Origin: Dasania marina DSM 21967
GTDB lineage: Bacteria > Pseudomonadota > Gammaproteobacteria > Pseudomonadales > Dasaniaceae
Direction of reading: 5' to 3'
DNA: 64,000 nucleotides
Assembly (NCBI RefSeq): GCF_000373485.1
Contig: NZ_KB891591.1
Location: forward strand, 1-64,000
This document shows positions 38,312 through 46,552 of this stretch, piece by piece. Position numbers and translations under genes: made by a program. The notes beneath the pieces are model-generated. The model saw only the letters and a program-made list of their open reading frames with translations, made no database searches and had not been told where the DNA came from. Each line of letters begins with the position of its first letter. Within the stretch, counting starts at the first letter, position 1.

Positions 38312-39703
38312 ATGATAGTTATACGCAACGTCTTACTTTGGCTAGGGCCTTTATTGGCTCTGGCACTTTATGGGGTTTTAGTGTCGCTGGGTTTTAGTGG
38401 CCAAATTGCCATTACCGCGGCTGTGGCGGTGCTCTGTGTGCTGTGGTGGATCTTTGAGCCTATACCCATACCGGTCACCTCTTTATTGCCCTTAGCTGTT
38501 TTTCAGTTAACGGGAGTGCTGGATAAAAACGAGGTGGCACAAGCCTATGGTAGCCCGCTAATACTGTTGTTATTGGGGGGATTTATGTTGTCCAAGGCCA
38601 TGGAGAGTAGCGGAGCCCACCGGCGCATGGCGTTAGCGATGGTTAGGCTGTGTGGCGGAGGTTCCAGCCGCCAGTTGTTACTGGGCTTTATGCTGGCCTC
38701 GGCGCTACTGAGTATGTGGATATCCAATACCGCCACGACCTTGATGCTACTACCTGTGGCGATAGCAGTATTAGAAAAGTCAGAAGATAAACAGCTGGCG
38801 CTACCCTTGATGTTGGGTGTGGCCTACGCAGCTAGCATAGGGGGCTTAGGCACGCCTATAGGTACCCCGCCCAATCTAGTTTTTATGCAGGTGTATGAAC
38901 AACACACCGGCGAGACAATTACCTTTAGCCAGTGGATGGGTTGGGGCCTGCCTGTAGTGGTGCTAATGATCCCGCTGGCGGCCTGGTGGTTGGGGCGCTC
39001 GCTGCAATATAAGGGTGGCTTTCATATAGAGGCGGTAGGCCGGTGGACGGTAGCGGAGCGGCGGGTGTTGACCATTTTTGCCTTAACCGCACTGGCCTGG
39101 ATTACTAGGCAGGAGCCTTTTGGCGGCTGGAGCCACTGGCTAAATGTACCGCAGGCCGATGATGCTTCAGTGGCTTTAGTCGCGGTGGTGTTGATGTTTA
39201 TGTTGCCCGGCGGCAAAAACCAGCAGGGCGAAACACCGCGGTTATTGGATTGGCAAACAGCTGCTAGCATTCCCTGGGGTATATTGCTGTTATTTGGTGG
39301 TGGTATTTGTTTAGCCAAGGCGTTTTTAGTGTCGGGCTTAAGCGGTATGTTGGGTGAGGGGTTAACGGGCTTGGCTTACTGGCCGCTGTGGTTAATGGTG
39401 ATAACGATTAGTTTAAGTGTGACCTTTTTAACCGAGTGCACCAGTAATACGGCCAGCACTGTCTTACTCATGCCAGTGTTGGCCGCGGCGGGTATTGCGG
39501 CCGGTATTGATATTAAGTTGTTGATGGTGCCTGCGGCGATGAGCGCCAGCTGTGCCTTTATGCTGCCCGTAGCCACCGCGCCCAACAGTATTGTATATGG
39601 CAGTGGCTATGTCACTACCCGGCAAATGGTACGCGAAGGGGTGGTGTTAAATGTTATTGGGGCGGGGGTTATAAGCACGGTTTGTTATTTCTTGTTAGTC
39701 TAA
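38312..39703 (+). CDS. SLC13/DASS family anion symporter
   Basis: A 463-residue inner-membrane protein with about eleven helices. The two hairpin signatures of the DASS family are present: SMWISNTATTLMLLPVA near residue 140 and TECTSNTASTVLLMPVLAA near 380, both carrying the SNT motif that binds sodium and substrate. Family substrates are di- and tricarboxylates, sulfate or other anions; no residue set was assigned here. PIPVTSLLPLAVFQLTGVL after the second helix is typical. It stands alone, divergent from moaA. Confidence 0.9.
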   Translation: MIVIRNVLLWLGPLLALALYGVLVSLGFSGQIAITAAVAVLCVLWWIFEPIPIPVTSLLPLAVFQLTGVLDKNEVAQAYGSPLILLLLGGFMLSKAMESSGAHRRMALAMVRLCGGGSSRQLLLGFMLASALLSMWISNTATTLMLLPVAIAVLEKSEDKQLALPLMLGVAYAASIGGLGTPIGTPPNLVFMQVYEQHTGETITFSQWMGWGLPVVVLMIPLAAWWLGRSLQYKGGFHIEAVGRWTVAERRVLTIFALTALAWITRQEPFGGWSHWLNVPQADDASVALVAVVLMFMLPGGKNQQGETPRLLDWQTAASIPWGILLLFGGGICLAKAFLVSGLSGMLGEGLTGLAYWPLWLMVITISLSVTFLTECTSNTASTVLLMPVLAAAGIAAGIDIKLLMVPAAMSASCAFMLPVATAPNSIVYGSGYVTTRQMVREGVVLNVIGAGVISTVCYFLLV

Positions 39704-39789
39704 ACAGCACGTTTTTTTTCAAGCTGCTCGATGATTATGCGCTAGGCTTAGTGTTATATGGAATAGTTAGTGCATGAGGTGATCGAGGT

Positions 39790-41001
39790 ATGCCACCGTT
39801 AAAAGTGTTAATTGCCGAGGACGATCTTTTATCGCAGCGCATGCTGGTTGATATGATAAAAGATGCCGGCATTACCGACGTGCACACCGCCAATTCAGGC
39901 GCCCAGGTTTTATCCAAAATTGATAGCCAACTTAAGCCCGATATATTGCTGTGTGATTTGCTGATGCCGGGGGTGGACGGTATTGATTTGTTGCGGCTGT
40001 TAGGTGAACGTAATTTTAAAGGCGAGATTATTATTATCAGTGGCTGCGATAGGCGCATTATTAATGCGGCGTGCAATGTGGCACTGCATTATCAGCTGCG
40101 TTTAGCGGGCAGTATAGAAAAGCCCGTAGATGTTAATAAACTCATGCGCATGCTGCGCTACTGGGGGGAGATGAAACGAGGCGCGCCTGTGGTTGATGAG
40201 AGGTTGACGTTTTCCCGCGATGAAATTAAAACAGCAATTAGCAGTGGCCATATACTGCCGTATTTTCAAGCGCAAGTTGATATTAATACGGCAGCCATCA
40301 ACGGGGTAGAATGTTTAGCGCGCTGGCAGCACCCAGCTAGAGGCTTAATGCTGCCGGGTGATTTTTTACTGCAGCTAACAGAATTTAATTTATTAGATGC
40401 GTTTAACGAGGCTATGTTTACGCTGGCATTAGCTGAATTTAAGAGTCTGCATCAACAGTACCATATCCCTTATATGGCTTTTAATGTGGCGCCTGAGAGC
40501 TTGCACCGTGGTGCAGTGGTCGCTAAATATAAACAATGGGTCGTTAATGCGGGCTTAGATCCGGCCAATATTGTGATTGAAGTATTAGAGAGCGACTACG
40601 AAGGTCGACAAGAGTTACCTGTTGTTGCCTTAAATCACTTTCGGCTGAAAGGTTTTGGTTTGGCGGTAGATGATTTTGGTACTGGTTATTCTAGCCTAGA
40701 GAGGGTGTCTAAAATTCCGGTTAGCTGTATAAAAATTGATAAACGGTTTGTTGTTGAAGCCTATGATGATGAAGTAGCGCGTTCCATTATTCGCAATACC
40801 GTACACTTGGCCAAGGAGTTACATATTACCACCATTGCCGAAGGGGTAGAGAGCCAAGCCGAGTGGGCCTTAATGCGCGAGCTGGGCTGTGATGCTATAC
40901 AGGGTTTTGTGATTGCTAGGCCTAAAGTGGCTAGGCAATTTAAGCTGTGGTTAAACAGTATGCCCAGCGCTATGACCTGTGTGGGTGGCTTGGCTAGTTA
41001 A
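39790..41001 (+). CDS. Response regulator with c-di-GMP phosphodiesterase (EAL) domain
   Basis: A 403-residue two-domain protein. The receiver domain (1-120) has the acidic pair EDD, D56 in LLCDLLMPGVDG, and the K in IEKPVD. The EAL domain (about 145-395) keeps the catalytic set: ECLAR (E174), N in FNVAPES, E in IEVLES, DDFGTGYSSL, K in IKIDK, E in AEGVES and QGFVIARP. It should therefore hydrolyse c-di-GMP under control of a partner kinase. No cognate kinase is adjacent; the orphan hybrid kinase at 8428-10821 is a distant option. The start has GAGG upstream. Confidence 0.93.
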   Translation: MPPLKVLIAEDDLLSQRMLVDMIKDAGITDVHTANSGAQVLSKIDSQLKPDILLCDLLMPGVDGIDLLRLLGERNFKGEIIIISGCDRRIINAACNVALHYQLRLAGSIEKPVDVNKLMRMLRYWGEMKRGAPVVDERLTFSRDEIKTAISSGHILPYFQAQVDINTAAINGVECLARWQHPARGLMLPGDFLLQLTEFNLLDAFNEAMFTLALAEFKSLHQQYHIPYMAFNVAPESLHRGAVVAKYKQWVVNAGLDPANIVIEVLESDYEGRQELPVVALNHFRLKGFGLAVDDFGTGYSSLERVSKIPVSCIKIDKRFVVEAYDDEVARSIIRNTVHLAKELHITTIAEGVESQAEWALMRELGCDAIQGFVIARPKVARQFKLWLNSMPSAMTCVGGLAS

Positions 41002-41007
41002 TCGATT

Positions 41008-41038
41008 AAAGGCTAGCTCGGGGTACGCGCTAGCCTTT
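41008..41038. terminator. Bidirectional terminator-like hairpin
   Basis: AAAGGCTAGC (41008-41017) pairs perfectly with GCTAGCCTTT (41029-41038), loop 11 bases. It lies between the convergent EAL-protein and peroxiredoxin genes. The T-run is short, so efficiency is uncertain. Confidence 0.65.
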
Positions 41039-41057
41039 CGATGCGGCCTTTAGCAAC

Positions 41058-41534
41058 TTATAACTGTGCTAATACCGTTTCTGCCGAGCTGGCATCGATA
41101 CCTTTTTCATCCACGCCTATATAGCCCACCGTGCCGTTATCAATAATCATGGCATAGCGTTGACTGCGCTCACCCATGCCATGAGCGCGGGCATTTAGGG
41201 TTAGGCCTAAGGCTTTGGCCAATTCGCCATTGCCATCGGCGGCCATAGTAATCGCCTTAGCCCCTTGTGCTTCACCCCAAGCGCCCATAACAAAGGCATC
41301 ATTAACTGACGTGCAAATAATCTCGTCTACACCTTTGGCCTTGATGTTACCCGCCAAACTCACAAAGCCAGGCAGATGCGTTTTAGAGCAGCCGGGGGTA
41401 AAGGCGCCGGGTACAGCAAACAGCACTACTTTTTTACCTTGGCAACGCTGTGATAAATTAAATGTTTCAGGGCCTTCGCTGCTCATTACTTTAAAATCGA
41501 TGGCGGGTATTTGCTCACCAGTTTGTATAGTCAT
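41058..41534 (-). CDS. Peroxiredoxin, Prx5 type
   Basis: A 158-residue thiol peroxidase that reduces hydrogen peroxide and organic hydroperoxides. The peroxidatic cysteine is C49 in PGAFTPGCSKTHLPGF, the Prx5/AhpE-type active-site signature, and the family Arg lies in GERSQRYAMI. A second cysteine (C31 or in DEIICTSVND) may resolve or react with glutathione; which one is not clear. No glutaredoxin domain is fused. Stand-alone gene, convergent with the EAL gene. Confidence 0.92.
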   Translation of the reverse strand: MTIQTGEQIPAIDFKVMSSEGPETFNLSQRCQGKKVVLFAVPGAFTPGCSKTHLPGFVSLAGNIKAKGVDEIICTSVNDAFVMGAWGEAQGAKAITMAADGNGELAKALGLTLNARAHGMGERSQRYAMIIDNGTVGYIGVDEKGIDASSAETVLAQL

Positions 41535-41633
41535 GGGTAGTACTCCTTTAATATAGTGGTGGTGGTAGCCTAGCAGAACGCTGGGCTATTATGTGCCGTT
41601 TCTATAGCCCCGACAACAACGAGGAGAGTTTCA

Positions 41634-42284
41634 TTGCCCTGTACCTTATGTGGCCAGGCCGATAACCCCGAATATCACCGCGATAAGCGCAGAGTTTATC
41701 AGCGCTGTACACGCTGTCACTTGGTTTACGTGCCGCCGCACTATTGGTTAAGTGCCGAGCAAGAAAAAGCAGAATACGACTTGCACCAAAATCATACAGA
41801 TGACGAAGGCTATCGCCATTTTTTATCGCGGGTAACCGCGCCTTTACAGCAGCGCATAACCGCTAATGCGCAGGGTTTGGATTTTGGCTGCGGCCCCGGC
41901 CCGGCGTTGGCGCAGATGATGGCCGAGGCGGGCTGGCCTATGGCTGTGTACGATGTTTTTTATTTCCCCAAGGTAGACGTGTTACAGCGGCGCTATGATT
42001 TTATTAGCGCCACTGAAGTACTGGAACACCTGCATAGCCCCGCAACGGTATTGCCACAGTTATGGGCTTTGCTCAATGCGCGGGGCTGTTTGGCGGTGAT
42101 GACCAAACTGGTAAAAGATCAGGCAGCTTTTGCCCGTTGGCATTATAAAAATGATCCTAGCCATATTTGTTTTTTCTCGCAGGAAACCTTCCACTATTTG
42201 GCGGGTCTATGGCGGGCAGAGCTGGAGTTTATAGGTAATGATGTGACGTTTTTAACAAAGGGAGGTGGTCATGAGAGCCGCTAA
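41634..42284 (+). CDS. Class I SAM-dependent methyltransferase with N-terminal zinc-finger-like segment
   Basis: A 216-residue protein that starts with TTG at 41634 (GAGGAG upstream). The N-terminus has two Cys pairs (CTLCG and CTRCH) 23 residues apart that could bind zinc. The SAM-binding motif is LDFGCGPGPAL, followed by TEVLEHL at motif III. It resembles uncharacterised methyltransferases seen near nucleotide-sugar genes; substrate unknown. Its stop overlaps the next gene by 14 bases, suggesting an operon with the cytochrome and YceI genes. Confidence 0.85.
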   Translation: MPCTLCGQADNPEYHRDKRRVYQRCTRCHLVYVPPHYWLSAEQEKAEYDLHQNHTDDEGYRHFLSRVTAPLQQRITANAQGLDFGCGPGPALAQMMAEAGWPMAVYDVFYFPKVDVLQRRYDFISATEVLEHLHSPATVLPQLWALLNARGCLAVMTKLVKDQAAFARWHYKNDPSHICFFSQETFHYLAGLWRAELEFIGNDVTFLTKGGGHESR

Positions 42285-42816
42285 TAGTAGCGCGGCCTAT
42301 GGCTGGGTGGCGGTGTTGTTACATTGGTTATTAGCTTTGTGGTTACTAGGCTTATTTGCGCTGGGCTGGTGGATGGTGGATTTAGACTACTACAGCCCTT
42401 GGTATCAGCGTGCGCCGTGGTGGCATAAAGGCCTAGGGGTGTTGGCAGCCATGCTGATGCTTGCACGCTATGGTTGGCGTTTATTCAACCCCTTGCCAGC
42501 TGCCGAGCCGGGTATGTCGCGTTGGGAGATTCGTCTAGCGCTATGGGGTCAGCGTCTGTTTTACCTAATGGTATTGCTGATAGCCGTTAGCGGTTATTTT
42601 ATTGTTACCGCCAGAGGTGAAAGTTTGCCAGTGTTAGGCTGGTTTAGCTTGCCAGCGTCTTTAACGATAGCGCAACAAGAAGATATAGCAGGCTGGGTGC
42701 ATAAGTATCTGGCTTGGGGCTTTATGCTCATGGTGTTATTACACAGCGTTGCTGCGTTGAGGCACCACTTTGCATTAGGTGATAAAACTTTATTGAAAAT
42801 ACTAGGAAGGGAATAA
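42271..42816 (+). CDS. Cytochrome b561 family protein
   Basis: A 181-residue inner-membrane diheme cytochrome with four helices. Histidines suited to heme ligation lie in AVLLHWLLAL (helix 1), WWHKGLGVL (helix 2), WVHKYLAW and LLHSVAALRHHF (later helices). The ATG at 42271 is preceded by GGAGG at proper distance; the GTG six bases earlier falls inside that site. It is followed after one base by a YceI gene, a common pair in which the cytochrome and the periplasmic lipocalin-like protein are thought to work with quinones. Confidence 0.9.
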   Translation: MRAANSSAAYGWVAVLLHWLLALWLLGLFALGWWMVDLDYYSPWYQRAPWWHKGLGVLAAMLMLARYGWRLFNPLPAAEPGMSRWEIRLALWGQRLFYLMVLLIAVSGYFIVTARGESLPVLGWFSLPASLTIAQQEDIAGWVHKYLAWGFMLMVLLHSVAALRHHFALGDKTLLKILGRE

Positions 42817-42817
42817 A

Positions 42818-43447
42818 ATGATGTTGAATCGACTATTTAGAAAATCGTGTTTGGGTTTAGTTTTATGCTGTTTAATGGCGGTGCCGGCTTGGGCAGAGCC
42901 AGAACAATACGCTATCGATATCAAGGGCCAACACGCATTTGTGCAATTTAAAATAAAACACCTAGGTTATAGTTGGCTGCTAGGTAACTTTAACAAGTTT
43001 GATGGTGAATTTAACTACGATGCTAGGCAAATAGAAAATTCTAGTGTCAAGGTAGTTATTGATACGACTAGTTTAGATAGCAATCACGCCGAGCGCGATA
43101 AGCACTTAAAAGGCAGTGATTTTTTGGCAGTTAATAAATTCCCAAAGGCCACCTTTACTAGCAGCAAGGTAGTCGCCACCGGTAAAGATGCCTTTGATAT
43201 ACACGGTGAACTAGAGTTGCACGGTGTTAAAAAAGTCATAGTGATAAACGCTAAAACCCTAGGCCAGGGCCCCGACCCTTGGATGGGTTATCGTGCAGGT
43301 TTTGAAGGTGTTACTACACTAAGGTTAGCTGATTTTAATATGACCCACGACCTAGGCCCTGCCTCTACTCATGTAGAATTACAGCTTTATATAGAAGGTG
43401 TGCGTAAGCCTAAGGAACAGGCTGGCGGTAGTGAGTTCTTTGAATAA
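42818..43447 (+). CDS. YceI family periplasmic protein
   Basis: A 209-residue protein with a signal peptide (about 1-26, cleaved after PAWA). The YceI domain reads HAFVQFKIKHLGYSWLLGNFNKFDGEF, with SSVKVVIDTTSLDS, FPKATFTSSKV and a lipocalin-like barrel that binds polyprenyl or quinone molecules in structures of the family. Ribosome binding site AGGAAGGGA. Only one base separates it from the cytochrome b561 stop, so the two are coupled. It ends in a repeat-rich 3' region. Confidence 0.93.
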   Translation: MMLNRLFRKSCLGLVLCCLMAVPAWAEPEQYAIDIKGQHAFVQFKIKHLGYSWLLGNFNKFDGEFNYDARQIENSSVKVVIDTTSLDSNHAERDKHLKGSDFLAVNKFPKATFTSSKVVATGKDAFDIHGELELHGVKKVIVINAKTLGQGPDPWMGYRAGFEGVTTLRLADFNMTHDLGPASTHVELQLYIEGVRKPKEQAGGSEFFE

Positions 43448-43501
43448 AAAGCTTTGAATAAGAAGGTTTGAGTAAAAAGCTTTGAATAAGAGGGTTTGAA
43501 G
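43446..43501 (+). repeat. Imperfect 28-bp tandem repeat after yceI
   Basis: AAAAAGCTTTGAATAAGAAG... (43446-43473) is repeated at 43474-43501 with three differences. The first copy starts in the yceI stop codon, and several degraded TTGAATAA pieces follow to about 43530. It appears to be a local slippage duplication of the gene end. Confidence 0.7.
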
Positions 43502-43534
43502 AAGAAGTTGAATAAGCCGTATTGAATAAACGTT

Positions 43535-43570
43535 ATAAAAAAAGGGATGCAATTGCATCCCTTTTTTTAT
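43535..43570. terminator. Perfect 36-bp palindromic bidirectional terminator
   Basis: A fully self-complementary sequence: A-tract, AGGGATGCAA, TTGCATCCCT, T-tract. With no unpaired loop, the tip must open by a few bases. It lies between the convergent yceI and Yip1-family genes and should work in both directions. Confidence 0.9.
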
Positions 43571-43601
43571 GGTCAGTTTTCTAATTGATCATGTAAACTG
43601 A

Positions 43602-44213
43602 TTAACCACCAACAAATTCCGGCGCAAAGCCCACGCTCCAAATTAACACACTGCCGACACGGGTGCTGACCAGTAATACCAGTGCTACGGCTAAAATAGC
43701 ACCACCAAAAAACACCGCTCTGTCTTTGTCTATACGCATGACGATAGGTATGCCATCTAACATTAAAAAGCAGGAGTAGAGCGCGGCGGCTACAAACACC
43801 AGCAAGTTAAACCAAGGTACAGGGTATAGCAGTGCAAACCCGGCTAAAAAAATAGGCGTAGAGGAATAAGCGGCTAAAGCGATGCCAGAAGCGGCGTTGT
43901 TTTCATGTTTACCACCGTAGGTTCCCGCCATCCAGTCGATCATCCAGCCCAAGGCAAACACGCCTACCAGCATGGCAGCATAGGTTAGCAAACACAGCGA
44001 TAAAGCACTTTCCGACGTAAGCTTAATGATATCGCCGTCACCCACGCGCCAGCCTATTTGGGTGGTGGCGTAATAGGCGCATAAGGGCGCAATGGCCGCC
44101 AGGATGCAGGTGTAAGCCATAATAACGGCGGTAGGGGTAGCGTGTTCTTTCTCTATACTTTGCCACTCTTTGTCGGGGTGTGTCATTAGCCCTAGGGCGT
44201 GCTGCAATATCAT
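43602..44213 (-). CDS. Yip1 domain membrane protein
   Basis: A 203-residue inner-membrane protein with five helices. The N-terminal LGLMTHPDKEWQSIEKE is the usual start of bacterial Yip1/DUF1282 proteins, and GIALAAYSSTPIFLAG is the conserved mid-protein segment. Function unknown. A GTG at 44225 would add four residues, but it lies in the ribosome binding site GAGG that serves the ATG at 44213. It is divergent from hemH across about 300 bases. Confidence 0.85.
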   Translation of the reverse strand: MILQHALGLMTHPDKEWQSIEKEHATPTAVIMAYTCILAAIAPLCAYYATTQIGWRVGDGDIIKLTSESALSLCLLTYAAMLVGVFALGWMIDWMAGTYGGKHENNAASGIALAAYSSTPIFLAGFALLYPVPWFNLLVFVAAALYSCFLMLDGIPIVMRIDKDRAVFFGGAILAVALVLLVSTRVGSVLIWSVGFAPEFVGG

Positions 44214-44515
44214 CTTAAACCTCACTAACTATTGTTGATTTTATCATTGTTGTGTTGGGTTAAACGTGGTTTTTCTGCTTTCACTCTCTAAGATATAGCG
44301 CATTAACCGGATATTACCTAATGGGTTTAATGGGCTAGTTCTTGAACCTTGATGGTAAACTATCGCTACCGCCGCGAACATCACAAATAACATGAAACCG
44401 GTACTATATGTTGATACGATCTTAAAAAGCTTAATTGAATAACTGCTTGTTGTTTTCCGTGATGGTTTACAATAGCCCTTTGCTTGCCTTTAGGCTTAAC
44501 CTACAGAGAGATATT

Positions 44516-45574
44516 GTGAGTAATAAAGAGATCAGTGATAAAGCGGTGCTACTCGCCAACCTAGGCTCACCTGAAGCACCAGAAACAGGCGCTGTTAGAC
44601 GCTATCTCAATCAGTTTTTAATGGATCCCTATGTGATTCAGCTGCCGTGGCCGTTGCGTCGCTTAATTGTTAGCCTGTTTGTGTTGCCGCGCAGGCCGGC
44701 GCAATCCGCCCATGCCTATGCCAGTGTTTGGCGCGAAGATGGCTCGCCGCTAGTGGCCTTATCCAAACAGCTATTGGCCGCGCTGCAGCCCCAGGTAAAC
44801 GTGCCGGTGGCGCTGGCTATGCGCTACGGCCAGCCCAGCATAGAAAGCGAATTGCTAAAACTGGCGCAAAACCCTAAGTTACGAGAAGTGTTATTTATCC
44901 CCCTATACCCGCACTATGCCGATAGCACGGTGACTACCTCGGTGGAGGAGGTGAAGCGGGTGGTGCTGAAGCATAAGCTCGATATACGCATTAAAGTGCT
45001 GGAGCCTTTTTACCAGCACCCTAATTATATTCGGGCCTTAGTCGCCTCGGCTCAGCCGTATTTGGCGGATAAAAAACACGATCATATTTTGTTCAGTTAT
45101 CACGGCCTGCCCGAATCACATCTAAAAGTCGCCGATCCGACCCTAGCGCATTGCCTACAGCAAGATAATTGCTGTGAACGCCCCTCAGAGGCCCATGCTA
45201 CTTGCTATAGGCATCAGGTATTTAAAACGACGGAAGCTTTTGTGCAGCTGGCGGGTTTGCAAGAGGGTGAGTATAGCCAGGCTTTTCAGTCGCGCTTAGG
45301 GCGCAATAAATGGCTGGAACCCAGCACCGAAAACAGCCTGCGTGAGCTGGCGGGCAAGGGGGTAAAAAACCTGTTAGTGATATGCCCAGCTTTTGTGACT
45401 GATTGCCTAGAAACACTGGAAGAGATAGAAATGCAGGGCCAGCAACTATTTAAAGAGGCAGGGGGCGAGTCGCTCACCCTTATCCCCTGTTTAAATAGCC
45501 ACCCAGAATGGGTCAAGCTGCTAGTGTCATGGAGCAATGATTTCACTAATATTTTAGCCGCTAAAAATTTATAA
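44516..45574 (+). CDS. hemH: Ferrochelatase HemH
   Basis: Inserts ferrous iron into protoporphyrin IX, the last step of heme synthesis. The 352-residue product has the catalytic His in LFSYHGLPESH, the iron-site Glu in DCLETLEEI, and the LANLGSPEAPETGAVRRYLNQFL opening. The frame extends 27 codons upstream to an ATG at 44435, but that part has no homologous look. The GTG at 44516 is preceded by GAGAG at 6-7 bases and gives the family N-terminus. Four cysteines (CLQQDNCCER and CYRHQV) near the active site suggest a 2Fe-2S cluster, which some bacterial ferrochelatases carry. Confidence 0.95.
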   Translation: MSNKEISDKAVLLANLGSPEAPETGAVRRYLNQFLMDPYVIQLPWPLRRLIVSLFVLPRRPAQSAHAYASVWREDGSPLVALSKQLLAALQPQVNVPVALAMRYGQPSIESELLKLAQNPKLREVLFIPLYPHYADSTVTTSVEEVKRVVLKHKLDIRIKVLEPFYQHPNYIRALVASAQPYLADKKHDHILFSYHGLPESHLKVADPTLAHCLQQDNCCERPSEAHATCYRHQVFKTTEAFVQLAGLQEGEYSQAFQSRLGRNKWLEPSTENSLRELAGKGVKNLLVICPAFVTDCLETLEEIEMQGQQLFKEAGGESLTLIPCLNSHPEWVKLLVSWSNDFTNILAAKNL

Positions 45575-45644
45575 GCGGCTAGGCTAAGGGTTTAGTCGTT
45601 GTCAGCTTCCTGATTACAACGTAACGATAACCTATGAGACCGCT

Positions 45645-46415
45645 ATGGCCGATACCATTATCGCTGAGCTTAACAACTCAGTATTACAACTCTCTATCAA
45701 TCGCCCCGAACGCAAAAACGCCTTTACTCAGGCCATGTATGCCAGCCTAGCCGAGCATTTGCAGCAGGCGGCCCATAACGATGCGGTGCGGGTAGTGCTG
45801 TTGACCGGTAGTGCCGGCCTGTTTACTAGCGGTAATGACCTAGAAGATTTTAAAAAAGCCCCCGCCGATCTCACCGCCACTAATAACCCCACGGTCGCTT
45901 TTATGATGGCCTTGGCGCACTGCCCCAAGCCGGTAGTCGCTGCTGTTGAAGGTGTCGCCGTGGGTATAGGCACCACCTTATTACTGCACTGCGATTTAGT
46001 GTATGCCCACCCCGAAACGCGTTTTTGTATGCCCTTTGTCAATCTGGGGCTAAGTCCCGAGTACGGCTCGTCCTTATTGTTACCGCGTTTAGCGGGCAAT
46101 GTTAAAGCCGCCGAGCTATTAATGCTGGGGGAAATGTTTAGCGCCGCAGATGCCAAAGAGGCGATGCTGATTAATGCGGTAGTGGATACGCCTTTAGCTG
46201 TTGCTAAGGCCCAGTGCGTCAAGCTCAGCCAAAAACCGCCAGCGGCCTTACGCCACAGCAAGGCCTTATTAAAAGCTGCTTTACAGCCCGCCTTAGATAA
46301 AGTGATAGCCGAGGAGTTACTGGTGTTTAGCAAGGGCTTACAGGGTGAAGAGTTTAAAGAGGCCGTAAACGCGTTTTTTGAAAAACGGCCGGCGGATTTT
46401 TCTCGCTTTAACTAA
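45645..46415 (+). CDS. Enoyl-CoA hydratase/isomerase family protein
   Basis: A 256-residue crotonase-fold protein. The oxyanion-hole segments are present: SGNDLEDF (first) and AVEGVAVGIGTTLLLHCDLVYA (second). The later FVNLGLSPEYGSSLLLPRL has Glu at the position of one catalytic residue, with Pro before it as in many isomerase-like members. The exact reaction is uncertain: hydration, isomerisation or another acyl-CoA step. It starts at ATG 45645 with GAG upstream and stands alone after hemH. Confidence 0.88.
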   Translation: MADTIIAELNNSVLQLSINRPERKNAFTQAMYASLAEHLQQAAHNDAVRVVLLTGSAGLFTSGNDLEDFKKAPADLTATNNPTVAFMMALAHCPKPVVAAVEGVAVGIGTTLLLHCDLVYAHPETRFCMPFVNLGLSPEYGSSLLLPRLAGNVKAAELLMLGEMFSAADAKEAMLINAVVDTPLAVAKAQCVKLSQKPPAALRHSKALLKAALQPALDKVIAEELLVFSKGLQGEEFKEAVNAFFEKRPADFSRFN

Positions 46416-46552
46416 GGGTGATGCCTGGGTAGCGAGTGTATGCCCAGTCTGTTCTTGCAAATAGTGCATTGCTGGCTCAAGCTAACCGCTGAGGGAGCCA
46501 GCTTAAAGAGCAGGATAATAATAAAATCATCTGATGTAGGCGGTTAGTCAGT

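Noticed and set aside
44435-44515. 27-codon upstream extension of hemH
   Set aside because: No ribosome binding site at 44435 and no ferrochelatase likeness; GTG 44516 has GAGAG and the family N-terminus follows.
45728-46333. 201-codon open frame antisense to the enoyl-CoA hydratase
   Set aside because: The sense gene has clear crotonase motifs; the antisense product is Ser/Ala-rich and featureless.
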